Assembly (NCBI RefSeq): GCF_001571285.1
Contig: NZ_BCTM01000014.1
Location: 1-64,000 of the forward strand
DNA: 64,000 nt
Direction: 5' to 3'
DNA from: Kluyvera cryocrescens NBRC 102467
GTDB lineage: Bacteria > Pseudomonadota > Gammaproteobacteria > Enterobacterales > Enterobacteriaceae
Program-made: the position numbers and the translations under genes
Notes under the pieces: model-generated
The model's database searches: none
What the model saw: only the letters and a program-made list of their open reading frames with translations
What the model was told of the DNA's origin: nothing
Part shown: positions 1-10,209 of the stretch, piece by piece
Layout of the letters: each line of letters begins with the position of its first letter
Numbering within the stretch: position 1 is the first letter of the stretch

Positions 1-200
1 AATGGCATTGCCCGGTAGCTAAATGCGGAAAAGATAAGTGCTGAAAGCATCTAAGCACGAAACTTGCCCCAAGATGAGTTCTCCCTGACTCCTTGAGAGT
101 CCTGAAGGAACGTTGAAGACGACGACGTTGATAGGCTGGGTGTGTAAGCGTAGCGATACGTTGAGCTAACCAGTACTAATGAACCGTGAGGCTTAACCTT
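1..200 (+). rRNA. rrl: 23S ribosomal RNA, 3' end (partial)
   Basis: The last 200 bases of a 23S rRNA gene, cut by the left window edge. The sequence matches the enterobacterial 23S 3' domain and ends in the usual GGCTTAACCTT. It is followed by a 92-base spacer and the 5S gene. Position beside kgtP corresponds to the E. coli rrnG operon. Confidence 0.97.
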
Positions 201-292
201 ACAACGCCAAAGATGTTTTGGTGAAAGAGACATCGATAATCAGCTTGATACAGATAATATTGACCGGCTTAAAGCGGGTTAATAACAGGATT

Positions 293-412
293 TGCCTGGC
301 GGCAACAGCGCGGTGGTCCCACCTGACCCCATGCCGAACTCAGAAGTGAAACGCCGTAGCGCCGATGGTAGTGTGGGGTCTCCCCATGCGAGAGTAGGGA
401 ACTGCCAGGCAT
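293..412 (+). rRNA. rrf: 5S ribosomal RNA
   Basis: A 120-nt 5S rRNA starting TGCCTGGCGG and ending CTGCCAGGCAT, so both strands of the terminal helix are visible. The first variable arm reads GGCAACAGCG, where E. coli has GGCCGTAGCG. This supports a non-Escherichia enterobacterium. It is the last gene of the rRNA operon here; no distal tRNA follows. Confidence 0.98.
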
Positions 413-425
413 CAAACAAGTGAAG

Positions 426-454
426 AAGCCCATCCTGACGGATGGGCTTTTTTG
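426..454 (+). terminator. rRNA operon terminator
   Basis: An intrinsic terminator 14 bases after the 5S gene. A 10-bp stem, AAGCCCATCC with GGATGGGCTT, closes a TGAC loop and is followed by a T run. Confidence 0.93.
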
Positions 455-796
455 CGTCTGTACGATGATAAAGCCGCGAATGGTAGTGGTGTTTACGCCG
501 GCCGCTGAGCACTTCTTGCATACTGCAAATGCAGCAAATGACGAGCTCTCCTCACTCATCAACGTACTCTCAATACACGGTGCACCGTATGCACCTGTTC
601 CCAGAAGCAATTCCTTTATTCATCAGCTCTTAAACGCTACAGCTAATCCTAAATCGTGATCTTGCTAACGAAAAATGTGACATATCTCACTAATTCTGCA
701 ATAACAATTGTATAACATTTTGTTTACTAAAATATCTGCCTATGTGTCGTGTTACGACCGGTAAGGCAGGAGATCGCTTTTGGCAGGAGTTAACTC
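455..796. other. intergenic region upstream of kgtP
   Basis: This 342-base stretch has no convincing gene. Short open frames on both strands lack ribosome sites. The second half (about 660-760) is AT-rich and probably holds the kgtP promoter, but I could not choose a -35/-10 pair with confidence. A 12-bp palindrome, CTGCAAATGCAG, lies near 523. Confidence 0.6.
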
Positions 797-2095
797 ATGG
801 CTGTAACCAGTGTGACCACAGAAAGGACGCTAACCGACAGCGACACTCGTCGTCGTGTCATGGCGATTGTCGGCGCTTCATCAGGGAATCTTGTGGAGTG
901 GTTCGACTTTTATGTCTATTCGTTCTGTTCTCTGTATTTTGCGCATATTTTTTTCCCATCCGGAAATACAACTACCCAGCTGCTGCAAACCGCAGGTGTT
1001 TTTGCAGCCGGTTTCCTCATGCGTCCTATTGGGGGCTGGCTGTTTGGTCGCATTGCCGACCGCCGCGGTCGTAAAGTATCAATGCTGATTTCCGTCTGCA
1101 TGATGTGTTTTGGTTCGTTAGTTATCGCCTGCTTACCCGGCTATAGCGTCATTGGGACCTGGGCGCCAGCATTATTGCTGTTAGCACGCCTTTTCCAGGG
1201 CCTGTCCGTAGGCGGCGAATATGGCACCAGCGCAACCTATATGAGTGAAATCGCCGTGGAAGGGCGCAAAGGATTCTACGCCTCATTCCAGTACGTTACC
1301 CTGATTGGCGGCCAACTATTGGCGGTGCTGGTTGTGGTGATATTGCAGAATATCCTTAGTAGCGAAGATCTGCATGCATGGGGATGGCGAATACCGTTTG
1401 CGATGGGGGCCGTGCTGGCTGTTGTTGCGCTATGGCTACGTCGCCAACTGGATGAAACGTCGCAGAAAGAGACGCGAACCTTGAAAGAAGCGGGATCGCT
1501 CAAGGGGCTGTGGCGTAATCGTAAGGCATTCGTGATGGTACTTGGGTTTACCGCTGCCGGTTCACTCAGTTTCTATACGTTTACTACGTACATGCAAAAA
1601 TATCTGGTCAATACTGCCGGTATGAGCGCTAACCTCGCGAGCGTGATTATGACCGCGGCGCTGTTTGTTTATATGCTGGTACAACCGCTTTTTGGCATGC
1701 TGTCGGATAAAGTCGGGCGTCGTACTTCAATGCTGTGCTTTGGTGCCTTTGCGACGCTATTCACAGTACCCATTCTGACGGCACTACAAAGCATCAGCTC
1801 TCCCTACCTGGCGTTCGCGCTGGTGATGTGTGCGCTGCTGATCACCAGTTTTTATACCTCTATCAGTGGGATCCTGAAGGCGGAAATGTTCCCCGCCCAG
1901 GTGCGTGCATTAGGCGTGGGGCTTTCCTATGCTGTCGCTAATGCTTTGTTTGGTGGTTCAGCAGAGTACGTCGCGCTATCGCTCAAATCTGCGGGTATCG
2001 AAACGGCGTTCTTCTGGTACGTTACCGTCATGGCCGCGCTGGCATTTCTGGTATCGCTCAAGCTGCACCGTAAAGGAAAAGGCTTACGTCTGTAA
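797..2095 (+). CDS. kgtP: alpha-ketoglutarate permease KgtP
   Basis: A proton symporter that brings 2-oxoglutarate across the inner membrane. It has 432 residues, the same length as E. coli KgtP, and is nearly identical after a variable N-terminus of about 15 residues. It belongs to the major facilitator superfamily metabolite:H+ symporters, with about 12 membrane segments. Signature motifs are [10 protein letters not shown] near residue 30 and the cytoplasmic-loop motif RIADRRGRK near residue 87. It follows the rRNA operon as in E. coli. Its stop lies two bases from the end of the convergent yfiM, leaving no room for a separate terminator. Confidence 0.97.
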   Translation: MAVTSVTTERTLTDSDTRRRVMAIVGASSGNLVEWFDFYVYSFCSLYFAHIFFPSGNTTTQLLQTAGVFAAGFLMRPIGGWLFGRIADRRGRKVSMLISVCMMCFGSLVIACLPGYSVIGTWAPALLLLARLFQGLSVGGEYGTSATYMSEIAVEGRKGFYASFQYVTLIGGQLLAVLVVVILQNILSSEDLHAWGWRIPFAMGAVLAVVALWLRRQLDETSQKETRTLKEAGSLKGLWRNRKAFVMVLGFTAAGSLSFYTFTTYMQKYLVNTAGMSANLASVIMTAALFVYMLVQPLFGMLSDKVGRRTSMLCFGAFATLFTVPILTALQSISSPYLAFALVMCALLITSFYTSISGILKAEMFPAQVRALGVGLSYAVANALFGGSAEYVALSLKSAGIETAFFWYVTVMAALAFLVSLKLHRKGKGLRL

Positions 2096-2097
2096 CG

Positions 2098-2424
2098 CTA
2101 ATGCTGCGCCAGTTGCCACACCGCATAGCCGGTTGTGGCACCGGCAACGTCCCAGGCAAAATCTTTCCAGCTCCAGCCGCTCCCCGCGGGGCGACTGTCC
2201 CAGAGCTCTTTCGATGCGCCTAAACTTACTGAGAACATAAAGCCGATTGCCGCACTGCGATCGCGACTTATGCCCTGATGCTGAGCATATTCGTTTCCCG
2301 CCGCGGCAAGCATTGCCGAGGCAATAAAGTGTTGTGCTTTATCCTGGCCACTCCAGGCATCATTCGCCATATGGCTACAGCCGCTTAGCATGAGCGTACA
2401 GCATAGAAGGGCAGTTCGTGGCAT
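2098..2424 (-). CDS. yfiM: putative outer-membrane-type lipoprotein YfiM
   Basis: A 108-residue protein of unknown function, homologous to E. coli YfiM. It starts with a short lipoprotein signal peptide ending in the lipobox LSGC, so it is probably lipidated and exported. I chose the ATG at 2424 because CAGGAG precedes it and the lipobox falls at the right distance; the open frame runs further upstream, into pssA. The body has a conserved [14 protein letters not shown] segment and [12 protein letters not shown]. It follows pssA on the same strand but is separated from it by a terminator. Confidence 0.9.
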   Translation of the reverse strand: MPRTALLCCTLMLSGCSHMANDAWSGQDKAQHFIASAMLAAAGNEYAQHQGISRDRSAAIGFMFSVSLGASKELWDSRPAGSGWSWKDFAWDVAGATTGYAVWQLAQH

Positions 2425-2435
2425 AGAGACTCCTG

Positions 2436-2466
2436 AAAAAAAGCCCCGCTGGAAGGGGGCTATATT
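2436..2466 (-). terminator. pssA terminator
   Basis: Read on the minus strand, a GC-rich hairpin (AGCCCC with GGGGCT) directly follows the pssA stop and is followed by seven T. It should end pssA transcription before yfiM. Confidence 0.85.
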
Positions 2467-2467
2467 T

Positions 2468-3823
2468 TTAAAGGATACGACTGATGAGCCTATCAATACG
2501 GATTCGTCGCAGACGGCGGATCAATTTGCGTACTTTGACCGGGTATTCCGCAATGCTCTGTAATTCACGATAGTGATTAACCACCGTGGTATGTTTGCGG
2601 ATGAGATCCAGCTCTTTCTGACGCATCGAAGCCAGTTGCTTTTTCGGATCGTGGATCAGGACTGCATTTTCCAAATCCAATCGCCAGGCGCGCGGGTTAA
2701 GGTTGTTACCGGTCAGCAGCATCCACTCGTTATCGACCCACATCCCTTTCAGATGGTAGCTGTTATCTCCATCTTTCCACAGACGCACCACCAGTTGATC
2801 GGTATTAATGTAATACTGCAAGCGGCTCAGGAAGCGGCGCAGATTAATTTCATACAGATAAGGCAGTGCACCGATAATTTTAAACGGCTCGTTTTCCGGG
2901 ATGTAAAAATCGTTGGCGGTTTTATCACCGACAATAATTTCCACCTTCTTGCCTTCTCGCAGCAGGCGAATGATGCTACGGACCAGCAGCGCGGGAAGGT
3001 TGAAGTATGGTGTGCAGATAGTGAGTTTTTCCTCGGTGCACGGCATAAGGTGGAAAATGGTTTTATTGAGATCGCTGGATTTGCCGAGCCCAACCAGCGG
3101 TGTGACGGTCAATTCGTCATCGCTGGCATTCCCGTCAAAATGGTAGCTGGTATCGCGCAATTCCTGGCGATACTGCCGGATATCGTTCTTGATCTCTGGG
3201 CTTTTAGGGCGTTCAGTATTATCCAGACGATTAACGCCGCGCCCTTCAACTAGGTTTTGCGAGACCCAGTTAAACATGATGTCGGACATCTGCGGGTTAC
3301 GAATGCACTGATAACGGTCATAACGATACTTATCGTGCTGATGCAGATAAACATCGTTGATGCTGGCGCCGCTATACAGCACGCAATCATCGATAATAAA
3401 GCCTTTAAAGTGAAGCACGCCGAGCGCTTCACGGGTATTAATAGGAACGCCATAAACCGGAACATCTACGCCCGGGTTTTCTTTGGCTGTACGGCAATAC
3501 CAGTCTGCGTTCGTATTAGACGCAGCGGCACCAATACGCCCACGCTGTGCGCGGTGCCAGTCAACCAGTACCCGTACATCAAGCTCCGGGCGTTGACGCT
3601 TGGCATCATACAGTGCTTGCAGAACCGCTTTACCGGCATCATCTTGTTCAAGATATAACGCGACGATACAAATTCGGCGCGTGGCGCTGGCGATTTTTGC
3701 GAGCAAAGCGACACGGAAATCTGCTGGAGTATAGAAAAACTCAACATCATCAACAGACTGTGAAAGCTTGGGTAGTTGGGCAAGGTGTTGTTGATGTTTA
3801 TTACGCTTAAATTTTGACAACAT
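2468..3823 (-). CDS. pssA: phosphatidylserine synthase
   Basis: Makes phosphatidylserine from CDP-diacylglycerol and L-serine, the committed step to phosphatidylethanolamine. The 451 residues match the E. coli enzyme in length. It belongs to the phospholipase D superfamily and carries two HKD motifs: HFKGFIIDD near residue 138 and HLKGMWVDN near residue 357. The C-terminus is strongly basic ([14 protein letters not shown]), fitting its known association with ribosomes and membranes. The start [11 protein letters not shown] is the E. coli start; one extra in-frame Met lies just upstream. An intrinsic terminator follows. Confidence 0.97.
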   Translation of the reverse strand: MLSKFKRNKHQQHLAQLPKLSQSVDDVEFFYTPADFRVALLAKIASATRRICIVALYLEQDDAGKAVLQALYDAKRQRPELDVRVLVDWHRAQRGRIGAAASNTNADWYCRTAKENPGVDVPVYGVPINTREALGVLHFKGFIIDDCVLYSGASINDVYLHQHDKYRYDRYQCIRNPQMSDIMFNWVSQNLVEGRGVNRLDNTERPKSPEIKNDIRQYRQELRDTSYHFDGNASDDELTVTPLVGLGKSSDLNKTIFHLMPCTEEKLTICTPYFNLPALLVRSIIRLLREGKKVEIIVGDKTANDFYIPENEPFKIIGALPYLYEINLRRFLSRLQYYINTDQLVVRLWKDGDNSYHLKGMWVDNEWMLLTGNNLNPRAWRLDLENAVLIHDPKKQLASMRQKELDLIRKHTTVVNHYRELQSIAEYPVKVRKLIRRLRRIRIDRLISRIL

Positions 3824-3931
3824 CACAGTGCGTTTCTTCTCTGATTTAGTGAAGGGTCTTCTGTACCAGGCAGATGACGTAAGCGGTCAATGATACCACC
3901 TCTATCGGGCAAGGGTAGCATTTCCAGCAAC

Positions 3932-6583
3932 TTAGTCATCACTTAGGCGTAATGATAGACCGACAATGCCATCTTCCAGCTGAATATCTACCTCAAATCC
4001 GAGCTTCCTCGCGAGTGCTATCATTCCGCGATTGTTTGGCATGGTAATCCCATTCAGCCGGGCTAAGCCGTGAGTTCGAGTATAGGCAATAAGTTTCTCC
4101 AGCAAACGTCCACCAAGGCCAAGGCCCTTCAAATCTGAACGCACCAGTACGGCGAATTCTGCATCGATATTATCGGGGTCGGAGATCGCGCGCGTCACGC
4201 CAAGGATCTCAGTATGTTCGCCGGAACCATACACCGCAACAAAGGCCATTTCCCGATCGTAGTCGATCTGCGTCATATTGGCTAAATCATCGTGGGTAAA
4301 TTCGTTGATCTCGCTAAAATAGCGATAATAGAGATCTTCTTTTGTCACCCGTGCGATAAATTGCTGTAACAGAGGCTCATCTTCCGGAAGGATAGGACGG
4401 AAAAGGCAGCGATCGCCATTTTTCATGGTCACCCACTCTTCAAGATGCTGCGGGTAGGGACGAACCGCCAGGCGACTCTCACTTGAACCACTAAATGGCG
4501 CAATTTCCAGGCTTACATCCAGCGCGGTGAATTCATTGCCGGAAGCGAGAAGGGGATGAATATCCAACCGCTGTATTTCCGGGCAGTCGACAATTAGGTT
4601 AGAAACCTGCACCAGTAGCTGACTGAGACCGGCAATATCTAACGGGCGCAGGGCGCTACGACCACGAATTTTCTTACTCTTAATGGCCTGAATCACCAGA
4701 TAACGCGCCAGCGTCATATTCAGCGGTGGCAGGGCGACGGCCGCCTGATCTTCCGCACGCCACTCCACGCCGCCTTCACCGAGCATAATTAACGGGCCAA
4801 ATACCGGGTCGTGTTCAACAACGACGCGCAGTTCCTGGGCACCGGCTCGGTTAGCCATGCTTTGTACCAGCAGGCCATGAATCCGCGCCTGCGGCCAGGC
4901 CATTTTTACACGGTCGAGGATGGCGTCCGCCGCCTGCTGTACCTCGGCGGCGGTGCGCAGATAGAGCATGACGCCCTGGACTTCTGACTTATGCGGAATA
5001 TCAGGTGAACGCAGCTTCAACGCCACCGGGTAGCCAATTTGCTCAGCAATATGCACCGCCTCAGCGCTGTCAGAGGCGATCCAGGTGGGTAGCGTATTCA
5101 GACCATAGACGTTTAGGATTGGGCGCACCTCATGGGTATCCAGCGCACCTATCCCGTTATCAATCGCCTGCTGTAAAAGTTCATGCGCTTGGGCAGTATT
5201 AGCGGCCAGGCTTTGAGGCAGCGCAGGCGTTTCCCGCAGCTGTTTTTGGTTACGTCGGTATTCCACCATATGCATGAAGGCCGTAATTGTCCCTTCTGGC
5301 GTCCGGTAGGTGGGAATTCCCGCGTCGCTAAACATACGGCGCGCTTCAATCGAAGAGTATTCACCGCACCAGTTGGTCAGCACGCTGATAAATTTACCCC
5401 GTGGATGCTGCTTAATCACTTCGATCAGCGCGGCGGCGCTCTCGCTGCCGGTGGCTGTGGCGCTAGGGGCGTGAATGATCATTAGCGCATCCAGATCCGC
5501 GCTATTGAGTAAAATATTTACCGCGGCAGAGTAGTGGCTAATGCTGGCGTCATCGCGCAGATCTAACGGGTTGTTTGCATCGACGGTATCCGGCAACTGC
5601 GCCTGAAGCTGCTGACGGGTTTCGTCGCTTAATGTTGCCAGCTTGCCGTGACGCGCCCAGTGCTCATCCAGCGCGAGCGCCGCAGGAGCCGCGCCATTGC
5701 TGATAATCATTAATCGTTCACCGCGAAGCGGACGCATATGGCTGAGCGTTTCAACGGCGGAAAACAGCTCATGCGTATCCTGTACCCGCAGTAAACCCGC
5801 GCGCTGAATGGCGGCATCCCAGGCAGGATCCATACCTGAATTCACGTGCAGTAAGCGCTGAGCCGCCGGGCTGCGGCCGCTTTTAATCACCAGAATCGGC
5901 TTGTTGCGTGAGGCGCTTCGCGCGGCAGAGACAAAGCGGCGGGCGTCGCTGAGCTGTTCGAGGTAGAGCAAAATGGCGCTGGTTTTGCTATCTCGCGCCA
6001 GATAATCCAGTAGGTCGTCAACGTCAATATCCAGGCTGTCGCCTAACGCAATAAAGTAGGAGAAGCCCATTTCACGCTGCTGCGCCCAGTCCAGAATGGT
6101 ATTCGAGACGGCAGCAGACTGCGAAATAAACGCCAGTTTACCTTTACGAATCGGTACCGGTGAGAAGCTGGCGTTGAGCCCTTGCCACGGCGCCAGCAGC
6201 CCCAGGCTGTTTGGCCCCAACAGGCGCATTTGAAAACGCGCGGCACACTGTTTAAGCGCGCCAAACTGGTCGGGAGTGGAAGAAAGAATAATGCAGGTTT
6301 TGCAGCCTTTTTCCCCCAACGACTCCAATAGCTCAAGGTTACGGCGGGCGTGGGTACACAGTACCGCCAAATCGGGAGAAAAGGGGAGGCTTTCGACAGT
6401 CGGCCAGGCTAGAACGCCCAGCACCGCTTTCCACGCTGGGGTCACGGGTAAAACCGGGCCGGCAAAACCGCCGGCTAACAGGTTTTTCATCATCAAAAAG
6501 CCGGCACGCTGAGGCTTCATTGAGGCACCAATAACCGCAATCGATTTTGGCCTCAGAAGTGCTTCCAGCCCACGTTGACTCAT
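3932..6583 (-). CDS. patZ: protein lysine acetyltransferase PatZ (Pka, YfiQ)
   Basis: Acetylates lysines on target proteins such as acetyl-CoA synthetase, using acetyl-CoA. It has 883 residues (E. coli about 886). Domain order is as in the family: an N-terminal CoA-binding domain (ALLRPKSIAVIGAS near residue 8), a succinyl-CoA-ligase-like middle, an ATP-grasp-like region around 500-690, and a C-terminal GNAT domain from about 730 with the acetyl-CoA loop GLGLGGRLLEKL. The NDP-forming acyl-CoA synthetase part is thought to be regulatory. It lies 35 bases downstream of tapT on the same strand, so the two are probably cotranscribed. Confidence 0.95.
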   Translation of the reverse strand: MSQRGLEALLRPKSIAVIGASMKPQRAGFLMMKNLLAGGFAGPVLPVTPAWKAVLGVLAWPTVESLPFSPDLAVLCTHARRNLELLESLGEKGCKTCIILSSTPDQFGALKQCAARFQMRLLGPNSLGLLAPWQGLNASFSPVPIRKGKLAFISQSAAVSNTILDWAQQREMGFSYFIALGDSLDIDVDDLLDYLARDSKTSAILLYLEQLSDARRFVSAARSASRNKPILVIKSGRSPAAQRLLHVNSGMDPAWDAAIQRAGLLRVQDTHELFSAVETLSHMRPLRGERLMIISNGAAPAALALDEHWARHGKLATLSDETRQQLQAQLPDTVDANNPLDLRDDASISHYSAAVNILLNSADLDALMIIHAPSATATGSESAAALIEVIKQHPRGKFISVLTNWCGEYSSIEARRMFSDAGIPTYRTPEGTITAFMHMVEYRRNQKQLRETPALPQSLAANTAQAHELLQQAIDNGIGALDTHEVRPILNVYGLNTLPTWIASDSAEAVHIAEQIGYPVALKLRSPDIPHKSEVQGVMLYLRTAAEVQQAADAILDRVKMAWPQARIHGLLVQSMANRAGAQELRVVVEHDPVFGPLIMLGEGGVEWRAEDQAAVALPPLNMTLARYLVIQAIKSKKIRGRSALRPLDIAGLSQLLVQVSNLIVDCPEIQRLDIHPLLASGNEFTALDVSLEIAPFSGSSESRLAVRPYPQHLEEWVTMKNGDRCLFRPILPEDEPLLQQFIARVTKEDLYYRYFSEINEFTHDDLANMTQIDYDREMAFVAVYGSGEHTEILGVTRAISDPDNIDAEFAVLVRSDLKGLGLGGRLLEKLIAYTRTHGLARLNGITMPNNRGMIALARKLGFEVDIQLEDGIVGLSLRLSDD

Positions 6584-6618
6584 ACCGGTCTTCCTTACGC
6601 GACGATAATCGTATGAGT

Positions 6619-7317
6619 TTAACCGTTTTCCAGGCTGGCAGTTGTGATGCTGCCCTGATGATGTGATTTTCCTGCCAGATAGTTTTCACGAAAACGGGTG
6701 AAATGCTGGCTGAGCGCAGTCGCAGCGCCGGTGTCATTGGCGAGATCCAACAGCGCAATAGCCACTTCAGCGGTGCAGTACTGCCCTTCAGCGTGCACTT
6801 CACGCAGGCTGTATGCCGAGACGCGCGAAAGGTCAACGGAGATCAGCGGTAGGCCATCCAGCCACGGGCTTTTACGGAACATCTTACGCGCTTCCGGCCA
6901 GGTCCCGTCTAACATAATAAACAGCGGCGGTTTCCCGGATGGCGGAGCGCTCAATACCTGACGTTCGGGGCCCGCATAAGATGAAGGGAACACCACCAAC
7001 GGCTGATAATCAGGGTTTTTCACCAGTTCCAGCAGTGCCTCAGGCGGCTCGGTACGTGACCATTGGAAGGCGTCAGTCTGCGGCAAGATATCGGCAATCA
7101 GACGGCCGGTATTGCTTGGTTTCATTGGCTCGGTATCAAACATCACGAGGCAAAAACGGCTTTTTGCTGGATGCGGAACAATGGTCTCGCACAGACAATA
7201 GCCTTTAACCAGCAGGCAGCGCTGACAGCGGCGAACCCGGTTACCTCGGGCAAGAAAAGGGCGAGTCGCGCGGGCTAAACGCTCGGCGCGCAACCGTAGA
7301 ACGGCATTTTCAATCAT
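6619..7317 (-). CDS. tapT: tRNA-uridine aminocarboxypropyltransferase (DTW domain)
   Basis: Transfers the 3-amino-3-carboxypropyl group from S-adenosylmethionine to U47 of tRNA (acp3U47); formerly yfiP. It has 232 residues, matching E. coli. Visible hallmarks are a Cys-rich zinc motif near residue 30 (RRCQRCLLVKGYCLC) and the family signature DGTWPEARKM in place of a strict DTW. The SPOUT-like fold is family knowledge. It is upstream of patZ in a likely two-gene operon. Confidence 0.94.
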   Translation of the reverse strand: MIENAVLRLRAERLARATRPFLARGNRVRRCQRCLLVKGYCLCETIVPHPAKSRFCLVMFDTEPMKPSNTGRLIADILPQTDAFQWSRTEPPEALLELVKNPDYQPLVVFPSSYAGPERQVLSAPPSGKPPLFIMLDGTWPEARKMFRKSPWLDGLPLISVDLSRVSAYSLREVHAEGQYCTAEVAIALLDLANDTGAATALSQHFTRFRENYLAGKSHHQGSITTASLENG

Positions 7318-7386
7318 GGGAGTCGCGTGGCAAAAACGCTATTGTCGCAGAGGAGAATACGGGGCACAAGATGCGCCCCGTGAGGA

Positions 7387-7812
7387 CTACTGTTGCAGGG
7401 CTTCGTTCAACCAGCTATCAAATGGCGCTTTCGGAACCGCACCGTTAAGCATGTCGATAACTTCACCATTTTTGAAAATCATGATCGTCGGAATGCTGCG
7501 AATGCGAAAACGGGCGCTGAGTTCACGTTCTGCCTCGGTATTCACTTTTACAAAGCGCACTTTACCGCTACGCTCTTCTGCAACGTCTTCGAAAATAGGG
7601 GCAAAATTGCGGCAAGGACCGCACCACGGAGCCCAGAAATCAACGACAACCGGAAGATCGTCCTTCAGCAGTTTATCCAGCGTGCTGTCTGTGGCATTGA
7701 TAACTTCGCCATCAAACAGATCTTCACCACAGCGTCCACATTTTGCGACGTCGTTGAGACGCTCTTCAGGAATGCGATTAAGCGCCTGGCAGTGGGCACA
7801 AACGGTATTCAT
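7387..7812 (-). CDS. trxC: thioredoxin 2
   Basis: A zinc-containing cytoplasmic thioredoxin that reduces disulfides and is re-reduced by thioredoxin reductase. It has 141 residues. The N-terminal extension carries two CxxC pairs (CAHC and CGRC) that bind zinc. The redox site is [14 protein letters not shown] and the cis-proline lies in RSIPTIMIF. In E. coli it is induced by OxyR; I did not find a clean OxyR site upstream. A G/C-rich stem (7360-7380) lies between it and tapT without a T run. Confidence 0.97.
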   Translation of the reverse strand: MNTVCAHCQALNRIPEERLNDVAKCGRCGEDLFDGEVINATDSTLDKLLKDDLPVVVDFWAPWCGPCRNFAPIFEDVAEERSGKVRFVKVNTEAERELSARFRIRSIPTIMIFKNGEVIDMLNGAVPKAPFDSWLNEALQQ

Positions 7813-8016
7813 AACTCACCTCTGGGTCATCGTGTTGCAGGACGGCAGCGTTGCCGAATGTTTCTATAATGTTACACATTATCAACGAGACTGTATTAAT
7901 CGACAACGCGTTTTATCCAATGGGTACAATAGTCAGCGTCTTTTTTATGAAGTAATGGCTAAGCGCTACCACATCAGGTAATCTGCGCGCTTCGCGCAGC
8001 GCAGGTGGAGAAAAAC

Positions 8017-9117
8017 ATGAGCGACGAACTGAAGAACAAAAACGGCAAGGTCAAAGTGATGTACGTCCGCAGTGACGATGACTCGGACAAACGCACCCAA
8101 AATCCTCGTACTGGTAAAGGCGGAGGCCGTCCTGGCGCATCCCGCGCTGGTACTTCCCGTGCCGAAGGCGGTCGTCGCCCTGCCCGTGATGAGAGAAAGG
8201 GGCCTAACAGCGATCGCGGTCGTGAACGTGGGCGCGATCGCGATATCGAGCGCGACCGTGACCGCGGTGAAGGTTCTCCGTGGCGCACCGTTTCGCGCGC
8301 GCCGGGCGATGAAACCGCACCGAAGGCCGATCACGGCGGTATCAGCGGCAAAAGCTTTATCGATCCTGAAGTCCTGCGTCGTCAGCGCGCAGAAGAGACC
8401 CGAGTATACGGCGAGAACGCCTGTCAGGCGCTGTTCCAGAGCCGTCCAGATGCGATTGTTCGCGCCTGGTTCGTGCAAAGCGTCACGCCGCGCTTTAAAG
8501 AAGCGCTGCGTTGGATGGCGGCAAACCGCAAAGCGTATCACGTGGTTGATGAAGAAGAGCTGGCGAAAGCATCCGGCACTGAACATCACGGCGGCGTCTG
8601 CTTCCTGATCAAAAAACGTAACGGTACCTCTGTACAGCAGTGGGTTGCGCAGAGCGGCGAAGAGGATTGCGTACTGGCGCTGGAAGATGCGGGTAATCCG
8701 CATAACCTTGGCGCGATGATCCGCAGCTGTGCACATTTCGGTGTGAAAGGCGTGGTTCTGCAGGATGCAGCGCTGCTGGAATCTGGTGCGGCGATTCGTA
8801 CGGCGGAAGGCGGTGCAGAGCACGTGCAGCCGATCACCGGCGACAGCTTCATCGACGCGCTGGAACAGTTCCGCAAAGCGGGCTATGCCATCGTTACGAC
8901 CAGCAGCAACGGCAAAGGTATGCCGCTGTTTAACGCTGAGCTGCCGAAGAAAATGGTACTGGCGTTGGGTCAGGACCGTGATGGTGTCTCCGACGCGGCC
9001 GCAGCCATTGCCGATATGAGCGTATCCATTGATGGTACCCGCGCAGTAGAAGGCCTGAACGTCTCCGTGGCAACAGGTGTACTGCTGGGCGAATGGTGGC
9101 GTCAGCATAAAGCGTAA
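8017..9117 (+). CDS. yfiF: SpoU-family tRNA/rRNA methyltransferase YfiF
   Basis: A predicted RNA 2'-O-ribose methyltransferase of the SPOUT (TrmH/SpoU) class; its RNA target is not known to me. It has 366 residues against about 345 in E. coli. Order: a charged, disordered N-terminal tail (1-90), an RNA-binding substrate domain (about 110-195), and the SPOUT catalytic domain with [23 protein letters not shown] and [13 protein letters not shown]. The start at 8017 follows GGTGGAG; a GTG at 8005 would add four residues. The tail contains an Arg/Asp-rich run at residues 66-84, longer than in E. coli. A bidirectional terminator follows. Confidence 0.92.
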   Translation: MSDELKNKNGKVKVMYVRSDDDSDKRTQNPRTGKGGGRPGASRAGTSRAEGGRRPARDERKGPNSDRGRERGRDRDIERDRDRGEGSPWRTVSRAPGDETAPKADHGGISGKSFIDPEVLRRQRAEETRVYGENACQALFQSRPDAIVRAWFVQSVTPRFKEALRWMAANRKAYHVVDEEELAKASGTEHHGGVCFLIKKRNGTSVQQWVAQSGEEDCVLALEDAGNPHNLGAMIRSCAHFGVKGVVLQDAALLESGAAIRTAEGGAEHVQPITGDSFIDALEQFRKAGYAIVTTSSNGKGMPLFNAELPKKMVLALGQDRDGVSDAAAAIADMSVSIDGTRAVEGLNVSVATGVLLGEWWRQHKA

Positions 9118-9130
9118 TATTGCGAGCTGA

Positions 9131-9168
9131 AAAAAAACCGGTAGCGCCAGGCGTCTACCGGTTTTTTT
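9131..9168. terminator. bidirectional terminator between yfiF and ung
   Basis: An inverted repeat, AACCGGTAG with CTACCGGTT, flanked by A7 on the left and T7 on the right. It can stop transcription from both convergent genes. Confidence 0.92.
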
Positions 9169-9209
9169 ATCGCTACAGTTTTTCCGCAGCGGCAGGAAAC
9201 AGCCGATTT

Positions 9210-9890
9210 TTATTCCGGTAGCACCGGCATCCAATCAATAGGCGCTTCGCCGCGCTGTTCCAGCCACTGATTAGCCTGCACAAAGTGATTACTACCAAAG
9301 AAACCGCGATGCGCCGACAGCGGCGACGGATGTGGTGCTTTCAGTACGTGATGCCGTTGGGTATCAATAATGGCACCTTTCTTCTGCGCATGAGCGCCCC
9401 AAAGTAAAAACACCACCCCTTCCCGATGCTCATTAATGAGCGCAATGACCTTATCGGTAAATGTTTCCCAGCCAAGGCTGGCATGCGAGTGGGCCTGGCC
9501 TGCGCGAACGGTTAATACCGTATTCAGGAGCAGCACTCCCTGGCGCGCCCAGCTCTCCAGATAACCGTGATTCGGGCGCGTAAAGCCGGGAATGGTGCCT
9601 TCCAGCTCTTTATACATATTGAGTAGCGACGGCGGCGTCGCAATGCCCGGCTGTACAGAGAATGCCAGACCGTGTGCCTGGTTTGGACCGTGGTACGGAT
9701 CCTGGCCCAGGATCACCACTTTAACATCATTAAGCTCGGTAAAGCGAAAAGCGTTAAACACATCTTTCTGCGGTGGATAAATCGTGACGCCTGACTGACG
9801 CTCGCTGGCAACGGTGGCCAGGGTATTCACAAAGTAGGGCTGTTGCTTCTCAGTTGCCAGTACGTCATGCCAGGTCAAAGGGGTTGTCAT
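9210..9890 (-). CDS. ung: uracil-DNA glycosylase
   Basis: Removes uracil from DNA to start base-excision repair. It has 226 residues (E. coli 229). Family 1 motifs are present: the water-activating GQDPYHGP near residue 62 and the minor-groove loop [13 protein letters not shown] near residue 187. The uracil-binding Asn ([10 protein letters not shown]) is also present. It is transcribed away from grcA and converges on yfiF. Confidence 0.97.
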   Translation of the reverse strand: MTTPLTWHDVLATEKQQPYFVNTLATVASERQSGVTIYPPQKDVFNAFRFTELNDVKVVILGQDPYHGPNQAHGLAFSVQPGIATPPSLLNMYKELEGTIPGFTRPNHGYLESWARQGVLLLNTVLTVRAGQAHSHASLGWETFTDKVIALINEHREGVVFLLWGAHAQKKGAIIDTQRHHVLKAPHPSPLSAHRGFFGSNHFVQANQWLEQRGEAPIDWMPVLPE

Positions 9891-10030
9891 CTCGCTCTCC
9901 TGCGATTCTTCATGAGCATAGCTTAACTGCTTCTTTCAGCATCACAAAATCAGATGGTGTAACCCACTGCGTTTACTACAAAAAAAGTTGAATCTTTACA
10001 AAAATTTTTACTACCGACAAAGCGCGTAAC

Positions 10031-10044
10031 TTGATGCAAAACAA
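10031..10044 (+). promoter_or_regulatory. upstream FNR-like box of grcA
   Basis: TTGAT-N4-AACAA, nine of ten consensus positions for FNR (TTGAT-N4-ATCAA). Its centre is 53 bp upstream of the perfect box below. This is the same separation as the -93.5 and -40.5 sites known for E. coli yfiD. Confidence 0.7.
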
Positions 10045-10083
10045 GTATTTTCACCTATGACCACTTTTGCGGTGTGGTTTTTA

Positions 10084-10097
10084 TTGATTTAAATCAA
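10084..10097 (+). promoter_or_regulatory. FNR box of the grcA promoter
   Basis: A perfect FNR site, TTGAT-TTAA-ATCAA. A TATATA -10 element lies at 10120-10125. A start near 10131 would put the box centre at -40.5, the class II activation position. Strong anaerobic activation is expected. Confidence 0.88.
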
Positions 10098-10209
10098 AGA
10101 ATCAAGGGTGTTCGAGGGGTATATATACACTCAAGCAACAATGGTTTTACCAATTGGCCGCGAGACGGTCGGTTAAAAAACGAATATAAAGAGCCTTGGG
10201 AGGCATCAA

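Noticed and set aside
420-659. A 79-codon frame downstream of the 5S gene
   Set aside because: It starts inside the rRNA terminator hairpin and has no ribosome site.
7813-7960. Possible OxyR site upstream of trxC
   Set aside because: ATAG/CTAT-like pieces are present but the four-element spacing does not fit well enough to call.
7966-9234. A 422-codon open frame antisense to yfiF and into the end of ung
   Set aside because: It spans the terminator between the two genes and mirrors yfiF codons; no start signal or recognisable domain.
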